This document shows positions 11,483-23,903 of a DNA stretch of 64,000 nt, piece by piece (the stretch's first letter is position 1; every line of letters begins with the position of its first letter). This stretch comes from Apoderus coryli. Its lineage: Eukaryota > Arthropoda > Insecta > Coleoptera > Attelabidae. Below the pieces are notes generated by a model. It was not told where the DNA came from, did no database searches, and saw only the letters and a list, made by a program, of their open reading frames with translations. The translations under genes and the position numbers were made by a program. The stretch spans positions 13,674,001-13,738,000 of the forward strand of contig OU452198.1 of the NCBI GenBank assembly GCA_911728435.2. The letters run 5' to 3'.

Positions 11483-12180
11483 GGTATGACATAAAATTTC
11501 ATGTAAACTAAGAATAATAAAATACATTTTAATCACATAGTGTAATGAATGTCTGTGCGCTTCTAACGCTTAAAACCGAGTTGTGAAATATAAAAATTAC
11601 CGCGAAAAATCAAAAAGAATGCCGCGTGTGCGGTATGAGGGTAGATCGACATTTTCGTGCGATTTAGTTGCACCATTTTGATTAAAGAGTGCACCACTTT
11701 GGCAATACATTTTTACAACATAATTATTATTTGTTCATGGCACTCAACAACTTTATTGGTAATAATGAAAATAATACAATAATAATAATTATTAAAATTC
11801 TGTTTCATTACGTAGGTCATACATTTTTGTTTATATTATAATTTCTATATTTTTAGGTTGTGTAGTACCTAACCAGAACGCCTTAAAGTTATGTCAAAAT
11901 TAACTCTTATTTATAAATATTTCAAAAACTACTGGACCTAGGCATATCAACCCTTATGTCATTTTTCTTGTCTTTTAGAGCGGCATTTATTTATGTTAAA
12001 ATCTACAAGGTGTCGCAATAAGAAAAAGCAATTTTGGTCTGCTGAGCGTTTGTGAACTACCCTGTATAATTGAAAACATTTTTGAGTTGTATATCTCTTA
12101 ACTTAAGTATCTAAAAGTTTTGTAAAGGATATTTTGTCTATCGCTTTTAGATCTTGAAATATCTTCTGCCCCCGCACCCT

Positions 12181-13440
12181 ATATACAGGGTGTCCTACGG
12201 TGGCAACCCATTAGATTATTTCCGAAACTACTTCGAATTGAATTTTGAAAATTTCAGTGTCTATATTGTCAAATATGCTCTACTCAAATAATATAATAGC
12301 AACGGCATAGCATTTCCGGTTATACCGGAAGTTGATCGCAACTTTCTTATTTTAAATGGAACACCCTATATATTATTACATTTTTGGATTCTAAATAAGA
12401 TTTCAGACATATTTCATGTATCATGTCCTATACCTAACGTCAGTCGTTTTTGACTTATATCAAGATTTATGTCAAAATTGACAGTTTAGGACTCCATAAG
12501 AATTCCGTTTTTTCCTTGTAAATCAGTATTTAATAATTATTTTGCAGGTATTTTCTTATCAGGTGGGATCTTCTTTTTCGAACTGACAAGACATTTTCTG
12601 ATTCGTTTATACAGGGTGGTCAAAAAATTATATTGAAAACGGTTCAAGAAAAACAGTTGAAAGTCAATTTTTTCAAATGGAATGGGTATATTATTATTAT
12701 CTTCCTTAGCATTAAAAAATAATGCAATTTTGTTATAGGTTATCATTTTCTAAAATGCATAGTTTTCGAAATATCGTCATTTTAAATTTGTCTGCAGCGC
12801 CTACCTTTGTCTCTCTGGAAGCTAGCTAATTAATTTAGTTAAGACTAAATGGGTGTCATATCGAACAATTAAATTAGTTTTGTTATCGTTAGTTGATTAA
12901 CTTTTTTTAGTTGAAAATTTATTTAGTTTAATCTTCTGTTCATTTCTGCTGTATTATTTTAAATTTTAATCTTAGTTCGTTGTAATACTTGATTTGTATA
13001 CCTCCCAACCTGCTCTAAATGATTTCTCAAAATTCTTCCTAATTTCTCTAGTCATGGTTAGCAAATAATGGGTTTCTCTCGTTAAATACTCTACAGGTGA
13101 TATTAATCACTTTATTTTATTCTCCATGAATTAATAATAAATTTATAATATCAATAAGTATTTTTCATTTTTATTAATTTGACGTTTAGTTTGACGTTAA
13201 AATGACAATAATTTCATGGCTAACTAAATTAATTAGCTAGCTTCCAGAGAGACAACGGTAAGCGCTGTAGAAAAATTTAAAATTACGATATTTCGAAAAC
13301 TATGCATTTTAGAAAATGATAACCTATTACAAAATTGCATTATTTTTTAATGCTAAGGAAGACACTGAAATTTTCAAAATTCAATTCGAAGTAGTTTCTG
13401 AAATAATCTAATGGGTTGCCACCGTAGGACACCCTGTATA
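12181..13440. mobile_element. Foldback element with CAGGGTGTCC ends
   Basis: Left end (12181-12261) and right end (13362-13440) are inverted copies of about 80 bp beginning TATACAGGGTGTCCTACGG. A second pair of inverted arms lies inside (about 12698-12836 against 13218-13361). In the right half the two arm segments are contiguous; in the left half they are separated by about 435 bp (12262-12697) that includes another CAGGGTGG end at 12613. So the left arm took an insertion, or the right one a deletion. The central spacer is about 380 bp. No transposase frame. Confidence 0.75.
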
Positions 13441-13574
13441 TTTGCATATTGGATGTTTAATCTCTTGTCAGTTTTGTCAACAGGTTAAGACGTGTTGGTA
13501 CGGTCGGCGATTCTTCATTATATAAATGATAATGTATTAGAGAGTTTGCATTAAATTTTGCTTTTAGCGAATAA

Positions 13575-13740
13575 GGTTATGAGTAAAACAAGGGTTTACG
13601 AGTGGTATTAGCGTTTCAAACAATGCCGTGTGAAGATGTTCAAGATGACGAATGTCATGGTCACCCTCACCAGCATATCAACTGACTCATGCCATTAAAT
13701 TGTGTGACAGCGTCAATCTGAGATTTTCGATTACAAGTGA
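13575..13740 (+). pseudogene. Mariner transposase N-terminal remnant
   Basis: SKTRVYEWY followed by a stop, RFKQC, and in a shifted frame EDVQDDECHGHP. This is the familiar mariner segment linking the helix-turn-helix to the acidic RxGRP-like stretch. It is broken by a stop and a frameshift within 60 bp, and nothing further survives. Confidence 0.55.
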
Positions 13741-13786
13741 GATATTGGTGTGATTGCGAAATTTACGTTCTTATCGTTTTTCCGTT

Positions 13787-13881
13787 AACATAAATAAACC
13801 TAAGTGTGGCGTAGTGTGTTCAGCGAACAAGAGTTATAACTGTAACTTATCGTTTTTCACGTTTCCAAATGATCAAGCGCG
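13787..13881 (+). CDS. Candidate THAP-domain exon
   Basis: The frame reads KPKCGVVCSANKSYN and SFFTFPNDQAR, the first half of a THAP zinc finger (C-x3-C, spacer, FxFPND). It is followed directly by the donor GTAAGT at 13882. No in-frame ATG is obvious just upstream, and the second half of the finger was not found. Could be an old THAP transposase exon; the intact FPND motif and donor argue that it was spliced. Confidence 0.4.
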
Positions 13882-15835
13882 GTAAGTTTTGTTTCGATTG
13901 ACTTATTGTATTGTATTTTTATAGTTATGTGTCATATTGTCTTATTTTTGAAATGGAATTCCTCCTGTAATCTTATATTATAATTACCGACATTACCTAA
14001 AGTATTCCATGCATTCAATCCACACTATAAGCATCTAAAACACCTTAAGTACCGACCTGCATGATTATTTCAATCAAATTTAAATACGACCCTGTTTTCT
14101 ACTCTTCCAACATAGCGACCACAGGCTGAATGAGATCAAAGGCGGCAAGACAGAGATTATATTCTCTCCCTTAGTTGTTCTCTGCCGTCAGTTTACAAGC
14201 ATAGGTGATATTAAAAGCATATCGCTAAATAATACAGCGCACTTATGTTTTCGTGATAACATAACCACCGAAATATTCTGGCATTTCTGTCGCCTTGTAT
14301 ATTTCCTTATTATCGATTATCTTATCTGTTTTTTTTTAACTACTTGTAGGTAAGCGGAATAATTTTTTTTTAGATATAAACGGTAAGAAATGTTGATTTC
14401 TCAAATGAGACACTTTATATTTTTAGGTTTATCTAAAAAATTATATATCCAAAAATACTGACTCAATTATTAGATTGGTAGGTAATATTTGTACATTTTC
14501 AATTAAAAAATAGTTTTTATATTAATCAAGACTTATGCTTATTCGATTTACTTCAAAGTCGTGATACCTACGCTATACACCTGATGCAAACACAAAAATT
14601 TGTCAGAACAAACCTTCATTCATTCAAATATCAAAATTAGGTCATTTACTTAAATGTCTGTAATTATACTTATAGCTACGTACTTAATCAAATGAAGAAG
14701 TAAAAAATAACTTACATTCATGTTCGTTCATCACTGTCATCCCCAAAACACCAATAAAAAACCATATGATTAAAATAGGGCACAATCAGTAAATATCTAA
14801 ACAATTTGCACACAATAAAATGTTGTCATCTCCACTAACTATAAACACTTGCACATAATTTTTTTGTAATGTCCATTACATTGAATACATTAATAAATAA
14901 ATAATGAATGCTATTTTAACACCTACGGTGTATTATTTATATATATTTTTTAAATAATCCCCCTTTCGAATATATCCTACATACCTCTTTGCTAATATAA
15001 ATTAAATTCGTATTTGTTTTTAATGAAAATGATGTTGTTAATATTATTAAAATGCACAAAACACTTTATAGTTTCATAAATCAATATTTTTTTTGCAATC
15101 TTCCTAAATTTCTTTTAATTTTTAACGAAATCTCTTTAAATTTTTTAAACACGTTTAAATGTTGACATATGCCAATGTTTACATTTTTTATGTTTATTAG
15201 TTACAACACACGCGCTGTATATATCTCTTACATCTTATCACATTCGTAATAAGCGTTCATTGCATCTACGTATGTCTGTGATTACCGAAGCAGATAACCA
15301 ACAAATTATTTTCATTTTTACTTTTTAGTAGGTACATGCCATAATATAGTTTATTTTTGACTTTAACCGAAGTACTTACTTTTATTTTGGGCTTGTTGAG
15401 GAAGGTAAATGATCTCAAAAAATGTCTAAAAATAGTTTAGAGTTTAATTACCAGCATGCAATAATTAGGATTACTAGAATATCTCATGTCCTCAGATTAT
15501 GCAACAATTTATACACGAGGTCGGTGCAATATAATACAAATTGCGAGTTATAGCCCAAGAGCTAGCATTAATTTTATTAATACAATTATGTAATAAGAGA
15601 ATTATTATTACCAATGAATAAAGAAGAGGATCTTTATTCATTGATTATTACCATAGCATGTTAATAATTTTAAGTGAACCTTTTTTTTTGAGAATTGTGA
15701 CGATTTAGTTCTACTTTTATAAAACCTCTAGCAGCTTTTATTTTTTACAATAACACTTACGTTTGTTGATTATAGTATGTCAAAGACCTTAAAAAACGGA
15801 GTAATTCCATTATCTAATTCGTTACTATATATGTA
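13882..15835. other. AT-rich intergenic region, nothing recognised
   Basis: No reading frame with a family resemblance and no clear inverted repeat over about 1.9 kb. Confidence 0.4.
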
Positions 15836-16440
15836 TATACAGGGTGAGTCTAGCAAGACGCGCGTCGGTTAACTGTATCAAAACTGAAGCAAACTTGATT
15901 TTTCTCTTCAATGAGCTCGTGTTTAGGTCTAATACAGCCACATTTTGCAAAATATTGCAAGTATACAGGGTGACCCCAAAAAGAGATACATATCAATTTT
16001 TTTTAAATATAACACTCTGTATGATATTCTGTATGTTCGCCTAAACCGTAATAGATAGAGCAAAACTAAGTAACACGTCACATTCCATATTTTTGAGTTT
16101 AGTTTAAGCGCCGCTGACTTGATTAGTTTCGTTTATACAGGGTACTTATATCTTCAATAAAAATCAATAAAAAAAATATATATACAGGGTGTTTCAAAAA
16201 GCGCGGCAATATTTAAAATCATTTTATGAAAAAAAATTCCCATAAATATACGTCCGGAAATGCATTGTGTAATACAATGATAGAATAACGAATTAAAGAA
16301 GATGTACCAATAATTTTAACTAATGCATTCAAAATTCGAGAGTATGCGATGTAATGTGTTGGCATAAGTATATTAGTTTTTCGATATAAGCTTCTGAAAC
16401 CTGGTATTTTGGATGTTTTGAGGTGCAAAGGAATATCATT
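15836..16440. repeat. Cluster of CAGGGTG-type transposon ends
   Basis: Five ends of the TATACAGGGTG kind occur in about 600 bp (near 15838, 15963, 16136, 16184 and 16441). They differ after the first ten bases (GAGTC, ACCCC, ACTTA, TTTCAAAAAG, TCCCAAAC). The one at 16184 has the same inner sequence as the element at 59342-59814. They look like single ends left by nested insertions of several small DNA transposon families. Confidence 0.5.
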
Positions 16441-17374
16441 GTACAGGGTGTCCCAAACTCCGCCCCAGGCCTATTGTATGAAAACCAAATAAAATAATAC
16501 GTATCTCTTTTTTAAAGGGCTAAATTGACTTGCGCTAAGGTCCATTTTGGGAAAGCAACACTTTTCGCGAAAAAAAATTTCTATCTCTTTTCGTTAAAAA
16601 GTTAGCGCGCCCACATACGCAAGTCAATACCAAAAAAATGTTCTCGACAAACGAAAATATATGATTTTATGTACAAAAAAATGTTTTTCAAGATATGTGA
16701 CAACCACATAAATCATCAAATGCTACATGGAAAGCAATTTTAAACTTATTATTGTATCACACTTTTTGGTTTATTATCTAATTTTTATTATTTTCTTTGT
16801 CGAAAAAATATGGCTGACAATTGAAATTGAATTGAAATCTTTTGCAATAAATTAAACAATTATTATATTATTTTTTATTTCGTCTGTCGAAAACATTTTT
16901 GTTATAAACACGTTGTAAATAAGTACCTGTAATTACTTTCTGTATCGTATTTATTGTTTTGACATTTAATTCTTTATTATTTTGACAACAATTGTCCCTA
17001 TAGTAATGTGACAGAATAATTGTTTTTCATGGAGCATTTGATTTGACATGGCTATGTTGAATTATATTTTAATACTATTTTTTGTCAGTTTTGGCACTCT
17101 AGCATTTTAGCGGATGAAGATAGAAAAAAATTTATTAGTAAAAAGGTATTTAGGAAAATTAGGGCTTACGGAATGTGGCAAAATATAGGTATGTTCGTGG
17201 AAAATTAATACTAATGACGCCATATTCTCCATTTTGCAAAATCGGAAGAAAATATTTTTTTGGCGTAAAATATACCTGAATGCAACACAATTTATACCAC
17301 TTCAAAAAAAATTGAATATCTAATCTCGTTTTCATACAATAGGCCTGGGGCGCCCAGTTTGGGACACCCGGTAC
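16441..17374. mobile_element. Inverted-repeat DNA element, CAGGGTGTCCCAAAC ends
   Basis: Ends are GTACAGGGTGTCCCAAAC at 16441 and its inverse GTTTGGGACACCCGGTAC ending at 17374. The inverted similarity runs about 46 bp, to a shared CCTATTGTATGAAAAC. The interior of about 840 bp holds no transposase. The GTAC at both edges suggests a TA-type target. Confidence 0.7.
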
Positions 17375-18163
17375 AAGCGGTAGATATTAGATAATGACTA
17401 TTATTATTATTATTTAAAGTTGTATTAAATTCAAATCATATAATAATTATTGATATTACAACTTACTAATTCTGTCAAAATATAGTATCTGAAAATAAAT
17501 TGTTTCTTTCATTAAATACACATTTCCAGTCCAAAAACGAATTACTTTTTGTGAAAATAGCTGAAAATAAATAGCAATAACTTGATATGCCATGAGGGGT
17601 AGGTACCTACTATTTGTTACAATATAAAGTGTCATTTGAAAAATGGTCAAATTTTGGCATTATTTTGGCTGCCCTGCATAATATAAAATTCTACCAAATG
17701 CTAGTAACAAGTTGATATTGAAATAATAAATGATATGTTTAAAATTTTTAGTCAATTTAAAGTGAACCGATATTTTTAGCAAAATATCTATAAATTAAAA
17801 ATTCTACTTGTCAACCCCGTATTTTTTATGAAATGCTCGGTGCAATGAACTATTTATAAGAGCAATCGATTACGCGAAAATATATGTGGTATTCCATTTA
17901 AAAAATCACAAGATGACGCCGGTACGATTTTAAGTGAATTCAATTATATAAAATAAATATAATATATTTGTCAAAAAATGAATACAATAATTTGTAGACA
18001 TATCAACAAACAAAACATATAAAACATAAGAATAATTATTACTATAGATACACTATATTCTACAGGTCCATCGTCAAATAAATAAATAAGTTTATTTAAT
18101 TAAGGTACTTAAAGTAAATTAATTATATATTCTACAATTATGCGTTCAATATATCATACATAT

Positions 18164-19062
18164 AAAAATAATGACAGTCTGCTATAGAAACACATGTCCG
18201 CAAATGCTTCGTGTTCTGCTGAAATACAGTTAAAGTTCTTCTTAAAAACTGAAGATTTATTGATTGCTCTGAAACCGGTGGAGATATGCAAATGAAATTT
18301 AGTGGGTGTTAAGAGGTAACATTTTTTGACATGCAATTAAGAATTTTATGTTCATCAGTGGTGCGCATACGGGTAATGATCTCAATTTTTATGAAGAAAA
18401 AAAAAGGCACGCCACTGGAATTTTGCAAATTAAAAGTCATTTTGGAATTCCTCGTTCAATTTTTAATAAAAAATCTCTCTTGCTTTTTTATCGTAGGGCA
18501 TTTGTGCAAAAAAATAAAACATCTCGCTGCGACGCTAATAGGCTACTGTCAACATTCTGTTATACGAATATTTCAACGAAATGTCAAATTAGCGTTTCTT
18601 TATTATTAGTGTTATTTTCTCTTATTGTTTTGGTTTAATGTTTATTGTATTAGTTAGTTCTTGGTAATGAATTAAAGAAATGAAAAAAACGGGGTTTTAT
18701 TTTATTGCACAAAGACGATGCCCCCTACGATAAAACAGCAAGAGAGATTTTTTATCACAAATTGAACGAGGAATTGCAAAATTATTTTTCCTTTGAAAAA
18801 TTCCAGTGGCGTACCATTTTTTTCTTTAAAAATATTGAAATCATTACCCGTATGCGCGCCACTGATGAACATAAAATTATTAATTGCTTGCCAAAAAATG
18901 CGCAATAAATACCCCTTAAAACTCACTAAATTTCATTTGCATATCTCCACCGGTTTCAGAGCAATCAATAAATCTTCAGTTTTTAAGAAAAACTTTAACT
19001 TATCTCAGAAAACGAAGCATTTGCGGACATATGTTTATATAGCAAACTGTCATTATTTTTTC
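18164..19062. mobile_element. Foldback element with ~350-bp inverted arms
   Basis: The left arm (18164-18520) and the right arm (about 18700-19062) are inverted copies with scattered small differences, around a spacer of about 180 bp. Shared blocks include CACCGGTTTCAGAGCAATCA and TGCGCGCCACTGATGAACAT (in right-arm orientation). The right flank ends in ACACCCTGTATATAC near 19118, tying it to the CAGGGTGT families. The open frames of up to 103 residues inside are by-products of the repeat. Confidence 0.7.
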
Positions 19063-19639
19063 ATAAAGAATTACCCCCTGAAGTTTGTCGCACTTATTTA
19101 CTAACACCCTGTATATACCTACAAAACAGACAATACAAACTACTACTAAGAATGATCCAGTGTGTGAATCGCTCAAAAATTAATACACATTAAAAAAGTC
19201 ACCCACTGAATAAAAAGCTCTTTCTAACAAATCGCTGGCCCAATATTACAAGAGTGTATGTTACAAATTTAAAAGTATTGGGCTAGTACTCTTACAAGGG
19301 ACTATGTCATCTGGGCTACACATAGAACCTAGTTTGATGTACTTATCATTATTGCAACGAATACAAATAGAAGAAATACAAGGGTGTATGTCATTTTCGT
19401 TACATGTTTGGTATGCCAAAGGTGTATGTTTATACATAGGACCCTATTTAATGGGTATTATTAATTTTCCGGACAACAAAGTTGTATGTTAAAACATACA
19501 CCCTTGTTACCGGTCTCATTTAGATCCATAATAATATCAGGGTTCTATGTGACTCATAAAAGTAAATTTAGTGTTTACAACACGACTGCCCATTTATCTG
19601 TAACTAAAGAAGTTTATTGTTGCACTGTATAAAATTTTA

Positions 19640-20325
19640 AATCAGGTCTTGCAGGAGCATCCTGAATTTGCAGAAATAATTCTCCGGAGTGACAGTTGTG
19701 TACCTCAAAATAAAAATAGCCTGATGAGTTTTGCTATGGCTCATATTCTGCAAAAGTTTCCGCATATTAAAAAGCTTACTATGAAGTTTTCTGTGCCAGG
19801 CCACTCTTGCATCCAGGAAGTGGATGCCGTCCATAGTGTAATCGAACGATTATATAGAATATTTCTCACCAGTTTCTCTTCTTCTGGTAAAAATACATAG
19901 TCGGAACCCATACAAAATAATTCAAATGGCATCCCGTGACTTTATCAACTCAGTCATATTCGCTGAAAATCAATTATATAAGGATAGCATGTTTACAGTG
20001 TTCCAAATGTTTTTTAGAAATCTAATATAAAACTTTTTAGAAATCTAATATAAAACTTGATTCTGATTTTGTGTCATGTAATTTAAGACCTAGACGAAAT
20101 ATTAGAACCCAATCTCATGGCACTGTTGACTCATTCAGTGAAGCGAAGGTTATTCCAATGATCCTAAAAACGAATGATGCTAGAGCAATTACTTTACGTC
20201 AGAATAAGATTGAAGCCTTACTTTTAATGTTTAAATGGATGCCGGAAGTTGATAGAGAATATTACAAAACTATACTTCCGCAAAGTCCAAATAAAGAAAA
20301 GAAATGGAAGAATCAATCCGAATAA
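19640..20325 (+). pseudogene. DUF7869-like transposon protein, core and C-terminus
   Basis: One frame carries ILRSDSCVPQNKNSLMSF followed by KFSVPGHSCIQEVDAVHSVIERL, the core of an arthropod transposon-associated family (DUF7869-like). Here SDxCxxQNxN and GHSxxxxDxxHxxIE probably form the nuclease-like centre. A second frame (20071-20325) gives the C-terminus, ending LMFKWMPEVDREYYKTILPQ. Stops and frameshifts between 19900 and 20070 disable it. It covers the middle part missing from the copy at 2151-4005. A 24-bp tandem duplication lies at about 20013-20058. Confidence 0.6.
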
Positions 20326-20633
20326 AAATTTTCATCTTTTTACTATTTTATCTGTTTAATTAAGTTAAAAATGCATATTCTTTTTTTAAGGGTATTCAAA
20401 CTTTAGTTTAAGAATAATATTTTTTAAATATATACATTTTTCACAATAAGCCCATGAGGCTGCAGTGAAACCGGGGACCCTTAAAAAAAATATATATAAA
20501 TCATTTTGTTAGTATTCCAACGTTGTATGATACACATTTTGAAAAAATATTTTTTTTGTTAAAGAAACAAACAAAGTTGTATGTAGTTTTTTTTAATCAA
20601 AATATATATATTTTTAGGCAAATAATTATTCTT

Positions 20634-21029
20634 GATGAAGTTGTCCATCTCTCTGTGGATGACCAATTTCTTGGAATAAAACTCAGTCACATCCACCAAA
20701 CTGTTTAATTAAAATTATAGACATGTTTCGACCTTAGCTAAGGTCATCATCAGTATAAGTTAGTGGAAAGGAACACACCAAAAAATTATGAACATTATAA
20801 AAATTAAATTTATCTAGGTAAGGAAGATAATTGAGTGGTTATAATATTAAAAATTTTATACTTGACCGATGAATAAAAGAAAAAGAAAAAATTTTGCTAT
20901 GCCTAAGGCATTAGCTACTATGTAACGTATCAATTTTAAATAATGTTCATAATTTTGTTGTGTGTTCCTTTCCACTAAGTTATACTGATGATGACCTTAG
21001 CTAAGTTAAGAATTAATATTATTAATAGT
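20634..21029. mobile_element. Hammerhead-bearing element B, right arm truncated
   Basis: The left part carries a minus-strand hammerhead at 20715-20758. The right part repeats the same sequence inverted (CTTTCCACTAAGTTATACTG to GACCTTAGCTAAG, ending 21005) and stops inside stem II. TAATTATTCTT occurs at both flanks (20623-20633 and 21030-21040), a possible 11-nt target duplication. The tail GGTGGATGTGACTGAG then TTTTATTCC matches element A. No coding frame. Confidence 0.6.
20715..20758 (-). ncRNA. Hammerhead ribozyme-like motif, element B
   Basis: On the minus strand: TTATA, CTGATGA, T, stem II GACCTTAGCTAAGGTC (perfect), GAAA, ACATGT, cleavage nucleotide C, TATAA. Stem I is five perfect pairs and different in sequence from those of the other copies. 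This is the most canonical example in the window. Confidence 0.78.
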
Positions 21030-21276
21030 TAATTATTCTTTTTTTTTGTGTTAACTTTATATTTACACCCAATAAAATAAACGGAAACAAAAATGTTCTA
21101 AAAAAATATTACCATATTTTCAATCCTAAAGGAAAATATTTGAAACTAATTTTTCTCGTTTTCAGCATTGTGTTACTTAGACCAGCGAAATATGTTTTTA
21201 GAGCTTTACGGAATCTAGGAAGGGATGATAACGATTTGATTTCCATTGGCAGATGGTTGTGCATTTTTTTTGCGTT

Positions 21277-23600
21277 CTATAGAATCGAGCTTTTTATTAA
21301 AACGGAGGATGGGGCTGGCAGATAAAGATCATGTTCGGCGTTTCTCAGCAGATAACTATAGAAGTCACACCATGATTTGATGGTGATTAAGTCTTTGGAT
21401 ATGGTACTATGAAGAGCCACACTATCCGGCCCGCACCAAGTAAAACTAGTATCATCAGCAAAGAGACATACTTTACCGCTGATGTCTAAGCAAGTAATGT
21501 CGTTGATAAATAGCAAAAACAAGATAGGGCCCAACATCGAACCCTGTGGAACTCCACAATCTATCGGCCTGCAAGAGGACACAGCCGCATTGACCCTCAC
21601 ACACTGCCTTCGGTTGCTAAGGTACGACTTAAACCATCCCAGTGGAACCCCCCGAATTCCGTAATGCTGTATCTTCACAGAAAATTGATGATGTATAAAG
21701 TGGAGATTTTTCAAGTTAGACTAGACATTGTTGAAGACTGAGAATATAGCATCATTAGTGCATTTCTTAGCTAAAAATCCAAATTGGTGGCTAGTTAATA
21801 ATTCGTATTTATGCAGAAATGATAGAAGTCTCCTATTAATCAGTCTCTCAATGATCCTGGATAGTAGATAGAAGTGCAATTGGACGATAGTTTGAAGCTT
21901 GATCCTTATCAATCCTAATTATAGATGTCTTAAGGCATTGGGGAAAAATTCCATTTTGGAATGACTTGTTAATTAAATCTGTGAAAAGGATTCATGTACA
22001 TTCCGGTAGATTAGACAACATTTTCAAAGTGATTCCAGCAGTTCCATATGACACCTTGTTTTTGATGTCTTTAATTGTACTGCAAAGCTCTGGAGTTGCA
22101 ACGGGTGTTAGGAAGAAACTATGTATATTCTCATTGGTACTTGAAAGATATGAGAGCGGATCCCGGGAGGGGACTATATTATTCATTAAATTTTTTGCCA
22201 CATTAACAAAATAATCGTTCAAGATCTCAGGTGAAGTGGAGATTATACTGGATGGAGAAGCCCTATTTCTCCGATCGTTGACAATAGACCACGTTTCTTT
22301 AGCAATATTATCGGTTCTAGCTAACCGGTTGTTATGTTTTCAGCAGCTTTTATAGTTTTATGATAAATTTTTCTGTAGAGTTTAACGTAATCATGAAAAA
22401 GAGGATTGTCCGAACATTTTTTCAAATGAGATAGTGAGCGCATATTCTTGACCGATGTATGTAAGCCTATGGTAGTCCAAGGTTTATGTTTGTTCCTGAT
22501 AGACCTAAGGGGGAACGCTTTTAATGCTAGTGTTTCCGTAAAAGTGGAGAATGCAGTGCCGATATCATCAAAGAGGTGATTCCAGTCAGTTGATTGACAT
22601 AGACGCAAGTTGTGAAAATTTTTCTCTGAGAAAATTCGGCGTAACCTACGTGGAGCGTTCCCGCTTTCGGTCCTTACAAAAAAGTTTGCAATTATTACTT
22701 CATGCTCCGAAAAACCTGCACCGAGGACTACTGTACTCAGTCAACGAGATTTGGCTCAAAAGATGAAACGACGTAGTCAATAGTACTAGTTATTCTGGTT
22801 GGAGATTTAACATGCACGACCATACCAAAATATAGATTGAAGAGATTCTTCAGCAGCACACACACTGGAGAAATCTAAGTTAAAGTCACCACACAAAATC
22901 AAATTACTATTTACAGGAAGACTCAAGCAAGCTTAGCAATTTTTTAAATAACGTCCCTATGTCAGCGTCAGGTGTTCTGTAAATGCAAACAATATAGAGG
23001 TCGTATTTGTTCTTGTAGACAATAGAAAATTCAAACAGTTTATCAGATAATAAACTGTCGCACTTAGTTACTTCTGTGAAGTTGTTGTGGACAATATTAC
23101 AGTACCACCATGAGAAAAATACTTCTATTAAACCTGGATATTGTAGTGTAGTGTTTGACAAATACAGGCTCGTCAGTGTTGAGCCAATGTTGAGTGATAG
23201 CAATAATTTCTGGAAAATTTAGCTGTTCCAATAATAGAAATAGTTCATCAGTTTTGTATCTTACGGATTGAATATTGAGATTAAATACACTAAGGTTGCT
23301 ATCGTTTATTGTTTCAGATAGTGCTTGATCCTTTGTTCGCGTCAAACTATCTACAAAAAATTTCGCGCACCGAAAAATATTTTGAGTGACTTTCTCTAGT
23401 CCTTTGACGCTGTAGGATTTTTTCCGAGGAGACGAACGATCTGAAGGCAGAGAGGTTCGATTCAACTTCAGTCAAGCCGATGCCATAGGCACTGTGGTAA
23501 CTATAGTACAGCTCACCTAGGGAGTCCACATCACTGTATACACTATAATATAGATTCCATCAATAGAATCGACCGAGAGAGTTTATTTGGCACCCGGTAT
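21277..23600 (-). pseudogene. Jockey/CR1-like LINE, degraded, EN and RT regions
   Basis: Reading the minus strand from 23600: an endonuclease start (LNIQSVRYKTDELFLL near 23290-23230), VCIYRTPDADIG (near 22980), a stretch with CGDFNLDF (near 22880), then reverse transcriptase pieces. These are SHQFGFLAKK near 21780, CGVPQGSMLGPILFLLFIND (21560-21500) and FADDTS near 21450. Many stops and frameshifts separate them. The sequence ends at about 21277, before the thumb and 3' tail. Its 5' end at about 23600 matches that of the second copy at 26446-27478. Confidence 0.8.
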
Positions 23601-23681
23601 ATCCCTGAAAAACTTCCACTTAATGATTCGATGATATTATAAAACAGAACAAAAAAAAACAATATCACAGGAGACTAAAGT

Positions 23682-23903
23682 TTATTCAATCATTTTGCCA
23701 GCTATTATTTTACAAATTTCCGGTTTATTAATTAATGCTATAAGATACACAAATTCTCTGTCTAATGCTAGAGATTTTAGGCATTCTACAGATAGAATGT
23801 TAATTAGTGAAAAACATTCTCCATTTAATACGTCCGGTATTTTCCTTAGAACTTTACATACCCCTTTGGCTGCAACCATTTCCTCCTCTAAGGTTTGAGA
23901 GTC
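23682..23903 (-). CDS. Duplicate terminal exon of the minus-strand unknown gene (copy 1)
   Basis: 73 codons plus stop, starting DSQTLEEEMVAAKGV after an acceptor ATTTTTAG and ending IAGKMIE. The encoded residues are the same as in the copy at 28983-29204. AATAAA overlaps the stop codon (23681-23686). It lies downstream of copy 2 with respect to the gene, so it is either an unused spare or an alternative last exon. Confidence 0.55.
   Translation of the reverse strand, partial: DSQTLEEEMVAAKGVCKVLRKIPDVLNGECFSLINILSVECLKSLALDREFVYLIALINKPEICKIIAGKMIE

Noticed and set aside
18331..19104. Several 60-103-residue frames in the foldback element.
   Set aside because: Mirror-image frames of inverted arms with no family resemblance.
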